Shown here: positions 60,472-64,000 of the stretch, piece after piece
How the letters are laid out: each line of letters opens with the position of its first letter
Position numbering within the stretch: position 1 is the first letter of the stretch
Source of the DNA: Bacteroides sp. UBA7333
GTDB lineage: Bacteria > Bacteroidota > Bacteroidia > Bacteroidales > Bacteroidaceae
Assembly: GCA_002471195.1 (NCBI GenBank)
Contig: DKPN01000067.1
Span: forward strand, 57,302-121,301
Direction: 5' to 3'
DNA: 64,000 nucleotides
Made by a program: the position numbers and the translations under genes
Notes under the pieces: generated by a model
What the model was told of the DNA's origin: nothing
Seen by the model: the letters and a program-made list of their open reading frames with translations, nothing else
The model's database searches: none

Positions 60472-62265
60472 ATGATCAAAGAAGAGAAACCCTCATTGCT
60501 ACAACGCTTCATCACATGGCGTGAAAACAATATAAAGGAAAAACAATTTATCCTTATCCTAAGTTTTATGGTTGGGGTTCTGACTGCTTGTGCAGCATTA
60601 CTACTAAAGTTTTTTATACATACCATTAAAGATTTCTTGACCGATAATTTCGATACTACTGAAGCCAATTATCTCTACTTGGTTTATCCGGTTATCGGAA
60701 TTTTCTTGTGTAGTCTTTTTATACGATACATCGTAAAGGATGATATTAGTCATGGTGTGACGAAGATTTTATATGCTATCTCACGTCGTAAAGGACGCAT
60801 TAAAGCTCATAATATGTGGTCGTCGATGGTAGGAAGTGGTATTACTATTGGTTTTGGTGGTTCGGTAGGAGCTGAAGCTCCTATCGTATTAACAGGTTCG
60901 GCCATCGGTTCTAATCTGGGCAGTGTTTTTAAAATGGAACATCGCACATTGATGTTGTTGGTGGGTTGTGGTGCAGCCGGTGCTATTGGGGGTATTTTTA
61001 AGGCTCCTATCGCAGGGCTTGTATTTACACTTGAGGTTTTGATGCTCGACCTAACAATGTCATCATTATTGCCCCTATTAATTTCAGCCGTGACTGCAGC
61101 TACCATTTCATATATAATGACTGGCACAGAGGCTATGTTTAAATTTCATTTAGACCAACCTTTCGAAATGGAGCGTGTTCCTTATGTGATTTTATTGGGT
61201 ATTATTTGTGGATTATTGTCGCTTTATTTTACGAGGGCTATTAACTCAATCGAAGGAGTATTTGGCAAACTGAATACGCCTTATAAAAAGTTGATATTAG
61301 GTGGTATCATGTTGAGTGTTTTAATCTTTCTTTTTCCTCCACTTTATGGTGAAGGTTATGATACGATCGAATTGCTTCTGAATGGTACCAGTAATGCTGA
61401 TTGGGAAACAGTAATGAATAATTCTCTCTTTTATGGATATGGAAATCTTTTGCTCGTTTATCTCGGATTTATTCTATTGTTGAAAGTGTTTGCTACCAGT
61501 GCCACAAATGGTGGAGGCGGTTGTGGTGGATTGTTTGCTCCTTCATTATATTTAGGTTGTATTACCGGCTTTATATTCTCACATCTTGCAAACGATTTCA
61601 AGGTTTTTTCGTTTTTGCCTGAAAAGAATTTTGCCCTAATGGGTATGGCTGGTGTTATGAGTGCTGTAATGCACGCACCTCTTACGGGGGTTTTCCTTAT
61701 AGCGGAATTGACAGGAGGATATGATCTCTTTTTACCTCTGATGATTGCTTCAGTTAGTGCTTATCTTACCATAATCGTATTCGAACCGCATAGTATTTAT
61801 TCAATGCGTTTGGCCAAGAAGGGGCAGCTGTTGACACATAATAAAGATCGCTCTATATTGACATTGATGTCGGTCGATAATATTGTAGAAACTAATTTTG
61901 TGGTTGTTCATCCCGAAATGGATTTAGGAGAGTTGGTAAAGGCTATTTCATCATCTCATCGCAATATATTTCCTGTAACTGATAGAGTGGGTGTGTTGCA
62001 AGGGGTAGTATTATTGGATGATATTAGAAATATCATGTTTCGCCAAGAACTATATCATCGTTTTACGGTTAGCAAATTAATGACATCAGTTCCTGCTAAA
62101 TTGTATAATTCGGATAGCATGGAAAAAGTAATGGGAATATTTGATGAAACGCAAGCTTGGAACCTGCCCGTGGTAGATGATCAAGGACGATATTTAGGAT
62201 TTGTATCTAAATCGAAAATATTCAACTCTTATCGTCAAGTTTTAGTACATTTTTCGGAAGATTAA
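60472..62265 (+). CDS. ClC-family chloride transporter with C-terminal CBS pair
   Basis: 597 residues: ClC membrane domain (about 25-440), then two CBS domains (about 460-590; LMSVDNIVETNFVVVHPEMD and LMTSVPAKLYNSDSMEKVMG). The filter motif with the gating Glu is GAEAPIVLTGSAIG (Glu135), and the GGGCGGLFAPSLYLG block is typical. By eye alignment to E. coli ClC-ec1, Glu202 is kept (Glu188) and the internal proton Glu203 is Val189, which would favour uncoupled chloride transport. CBS domains often bind adenine nucleotides. Co-oriented with tsaC and fmt (5 bp gap). Confidence 0.9.
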   Translation: MIKEEKPSLLQRFITWRENNIKEKQFILILSFMVGVLTACAALLLKFFIHTIKDFLTDNFDTTEANYLYLVYPVIGIFLCSLFIRYIVKDDISHGVTKILYAISRRKGRIKAHNMWSSMVGSGITIGFGGSVGAEAPIVLTGSAIGSNLGSVFKMEHRTLMLLVGCGAAGAIGGIFKAPIAGLVFTLEVLMLDLTMSSLLPLLISAVTAATISYIMTGTEAMFKFHLDQPFEMERVPYVILLGIICGLLSLYFTRAINSIEGVFGKLNTPYKKLILGGIMLSVLIFLFPPLYGEGYDTIELLLNGTSNADWETVMNNSLFYGYGNLLLVYLGFILLLKVFATSATNGGGGCGGLFAPSLYLGCITGFIFSHLANDFKVFSFLPEKNFALMGMAGVMSAVMHAPLTGVFLIAELTGGYDLFLPLMIASVSAYLTIIVFEPHSIYSMRLAKKGQLLTHNKDRSILTLMSVDNIVETNFVVVHPEMDLGELVKAISSSHRNIFPVTDRVGVLQGVVLLDDIRNIMFRQELYHRFTVSKLMTSVPAKLYNSDSMEKVMGIFDETQAWNLPVVDDQGRYLGFVSKSKIFNSYRQVLVHFSED

Positions 62266-62270
62266 TAATT

Positions 62271-63224
62271 ATGAGAAAAGAAGATTTACGAATCGTATAT
62301 ATGGGAACGCCCGACTTTGCAGTTGAGGCTTTGCGTTGCCTAGTTGAAGGTGGATATAATGTGGTTGGAGTTATCACAATGCCTGACAAGCCTGCTGGTC
62401 GTGGTCATAAATTACAGTATTCGCCTGTAAAACAATATGCCTTAGAGCATAATTTGACTTTATTGCAACCCGAAAAATTAAAGGATGAGAATTTCTTAGA
62501 TGAACTTCGTGCCTTAAAAGCTGATCTTCAAATTGTAGTTGCATTTCGTATGCTTCCTGAAGTAGTATGGAATATGCCTAGATTTGGAACTTTCAATTTG
62601 CATGCTTCATTGTTGCCGCAATATCGAGGTGCAGCTCCTATAAATTGGGCAGTAATCAATGGTGACACAGAAACCGGTATCACTACTTTCTTTTTGCAAC
62701 ATGCTATTGATACAGGAGAGGTGATTCAACAAGTCAAAATCCCAATTGAAGATACTGACGATGTGGGTATAGTGCATGATAAATTGATGAATCTTGGTGG
62801 AGAATTGGTGGTAGAAACGGTGGATGCAATTATTGATGGAACCATAAAAAGCACTCCTCAAGAAGAAATGGAGGTGGTTGGTGATTTGCGACATGCTCCA
62901 AAGATTTTTAAAGATACTTGTCGTATAGAATGGAATCAATCTACTAAGAAGGTATACGACTTTATAAGAGGTCTTTCTCCATATCCGGCTGCTTGGACCG
63001 AACTAAAAAATGGCAATGGAGAAGTGATTGTTGTGAAAATATTTGAAAGCGAAAAAATAGATGAAAAGCATCAATTCACTTCAGGAACACTTGTTACAGA
63101 TGGCAAGAAATACTTAAAAATTGCCACGACAGACGGCTTTATTAACATTATATCTCTTCAATTGCCTAGCAAAAAGCGTATGAAGATCGATGATGTATTG
63201 CGAGGGTATCAATTTGGTAATTAA
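62271..63224 (+). CDS. fmt: Methionyl-tRNA formyltransferase
   Basis: Formylates initiator Met-tRNA using 10-formyl-THF. 317 residues. Blocks: RIVYMGTPDFAVEAL at the N terminus, the formyl-transfer site FNLHASLLPQYRGAAPINWA (about 108) with Asn and His, and Asp in TFFLQHAIDTGEVI. C-terminal OB-like domain from about 205 (IRGLSPYPAAWTE). Follows the ClC gene by 5 bp and is closed by a terminator. Confidence 0.96.
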   Translation: MRKEDLRIVYMGTPDFAVEALRCLVEGGYNVVGVITMPDKPAGRGHKLQYSPVKQYALEHNLTLLQPEKLKDENFLDELRALKADLQIVVAFRMLPEVVWNMPRFGTFNLHASLLPQYRGAAPINWAVINGDTETGITTFFLQHAIDTGEVIQQVKIPIEDTDDVGIVHDKLMNLGGELVVETVDAIIDGTIKSTPQEEMEVVGDLRHAPKIFKDTCRIEWNQSTKKVYDFIRGLSPYPAAWTELKNGNGEVIVVKIFESEKIDEKHQFTSGTLVTDGKKYLKIATTDGFINIISLQLPSKKRMKIDDVLRGYQFGN

Positions 63225-63238
63225 AAATAAATAGATTG

Positions 63239-63283
63239 AGGTCGATGATACTATTCAGTATTATCGGCTTCTTTGTTTTTTTA
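63239..63283 (+). terminator. Terminator of fmt
   Basis: 14-nt arms AGGTCGATGATACT / AGTATTATCGGCTT with G-U pairs, loop ATTC, followed by CTTTGTTTTTTTA. Confidence 0.8.
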
Positions 63284-63429
63284 TACTTCTGTCACATCAA
63301 TTGTGGTATCTGTTGCATCATTTATGTTCATTGCAAATCACAATAATCAATAGTTGTTTTTATAATAGCAGAATGATAAATGTCAGTGAAGATGAAATAG
63401 TTAAAACGTAATATTAGTATATTCTTTTC

Positions 63430-63460
63430 TTGTTTTATTCATACAGATTTACTTTATTTG
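63430..63460 (+). promoter_or_regulatory. Promoter of the ECF sigma gene
   Basis: TTG (63430-63432), 20 bp, TTTATTTG (63453-63460), one base off the TAnnTTTG consensus. Leader of about 60 nt. Confidence 0.5.
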
Positions 63461-63527
63461 CATATTATTAATATTAAAACTACTACGCCTATAGTACACA
63501 TTACGCTGAATAAAACTTAAATACGTA

Positions 63528-64000
63528 ATGGAATCATGGAAAAATATGACTGACGAAATGTTAGTCGCCCTCTACGCTAAAGGAGAGAATAGAGCATTCA
63601 ATGTATTGCTTAATCGTTACAAAAATAAATTACATTCTTATATCTATTATATCGTTCGCGACGCTGAAATGGCTGAGGATATATTTCAAGAAACATTTAT
63701 GAAAGCGATTATTACTATACGTCAGGGACGTTATAGTGAGAATGGTAAATTTTCTGCTTGGGTACGTCGTATTGCGCATAACCTAATCATTGACTCATTC
63801 CGTCAGGAGAAGAATGAGAATCTTATCTCGTGTGATGAGCCCGAGTTGAATATACTTAATAATGCCCGATTATCAGAAGGTAATATTGAAGGTGCTATTA
63901 TCAGCGATCAAATATTGTCCGATGTTCGCCGTTTAGTTGATCATTTACCGGATGAACAACGTGAGGTGATACAAATGCGTTTTTATCAAGATTTGAGTTT
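63528..64000 (+). CDS. ECF-type RNA polymerase sigma factor, 5' part (runs off the window)
   Basis: ATG at 63528, open to the window end (157 codons visible; an alternative start is Met7 at 63546). Region 2: LLNRYKNKLHSYIYYIV, then RDAEMAEDIFQETFMKA and FSAWVRRIAHNLIIDSFRQ. Region 4 begins with LVDHLPDEQREVIQMRFYQD, and the window ends near the start of its helix-turn-helix. Extracytoplasmic-function sigma-70; its target genes and any anti-sigma partner lie outside. Confidence 0.92.
   Translation, partial: MESWKNMTDEMLVALYAKGENRAFNVLLNRYKNKLHSYIYYIVRDAEMAEDIFQETFMKAIITIRQGRYSENGKFSAWVRRIAHNLIIDSFRQEKNENLISCDEPELNILNNARLSEGNIEGAIISDQILSDVRRLVDHLPDEQREVIQMRFYQDLS

Larger units (their letters stand above)
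63225..63527. other. 303-bp intergenic region before the ECF sigma gene
   Basis: Holds the fmt terminator (63239-63283) and a sigma-ABfr-type promoter (63430-63460). Nothing else recognised. Confidence 0.6.

Noticed and set aside
1..64000. CRISPR arrays, insertion sequences, prophage or integrative elements
   Set aside because: No regularly spaced long repeats with unique spacers, no transposase, integrase or phage-type genes were seen on either strand.

Overview
This 64-kb window looks like chromosomal DNA of a low-GC member of the Bacteroidales (Bacteroidota). Four observations support this. The ribosomal block has the Bacteroidetes order secY-map-infA-rpmJ-rpsM-rpsK-rpsD-rpoA-rplQ. Many genes are preceded by the Bacteroidetes sigma-ABfr promoter type (TTTG, about 19-20 bp, TAnnTTTG) and rarely by a Shine-Dalgarno site. 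DAHP synthase is fused to chorismate mutase. There are numerous Bacteroidetes-type exported proteins. The genus cannot be fixed from the sequence. I see no insertion sequence, prophage, CRISPR array or integrase.

Layout. 1-4.8 kb: 3' part of the spc/alpha ribosomal operon, closed by a clear terminator. 4.9-6.7 kb (-): a membrane-anchored MutS-like ATPase. 6.9-13.4 kb (+): a complete histidine-utilisation operon (hutU, ftcD, hutI, fchA, hutH) that takes histidine to glutamate and passes the formimino carbon to folate; an array of four 23-bp repeats lies between hutI and fchA. 13.5-23.2 kb: a divergent ROK-family regulator and a sialic-acid operon (lyase, epimerase, sialidase, O-acetylesterase, MFS transporter, YhcH-type anomerase, creatininase-family protein). 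23.4-30.1 kb: TetR regulator, TolC, membrane-fusion lipoprotein, RND pump, then a PII-like protein. 30.2-35.0 kb: ion channel with an atypical selectivity filter, tRNA-Phe, small conserved-looking proteins, a metallo-hydrolase/DUF4468/VOC operon and a D-lactate-type dehydrogenase. 35.2-44.3 kb: FadL-type porin, another outer-membrane porin, a yhhQ-queC queuosine operon behind a candidate preQ1 riboswitch, class I fumarase and an exported GH29 fucosidase. 44.3-50.3 kb (-): rsgA, frr and a four-gene phenylalanine/tyrosine operon. 50.4-59.8 kb (-): TPR protein, recQ, recJ, a gene-poor gap, a 1161-residue AsmA-like protein and a thioesterase. 59.9-64 kb (+): tsaC/sua5, a ClC transporter, fmt and the start of an ECF sigma factor.

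Most notable: upstream of pheA, outside any usual gene call, there is a 26-codon leader peptide with 6 Phe and 4 Tyr codons (core YTYYFFFYF). It is followed by mutually exclusive antiterminator and terminator hairpins and preceded by a good sigma-ABfr promoter. This is a complete ribosome-mediated attenuator predicted to control the Phe/Tyr operon. Second is a preQ1-I-like aptamer whose 3' tail contains the ribosome-binding region of yhhQ. Other points are the phased repeat array inside the hut operon, a creatininase homologue in a sialic-acid operon, a PII-like protein behind an AcrB-type pump, and operator-like palindromes at the ROK and TetR genes.
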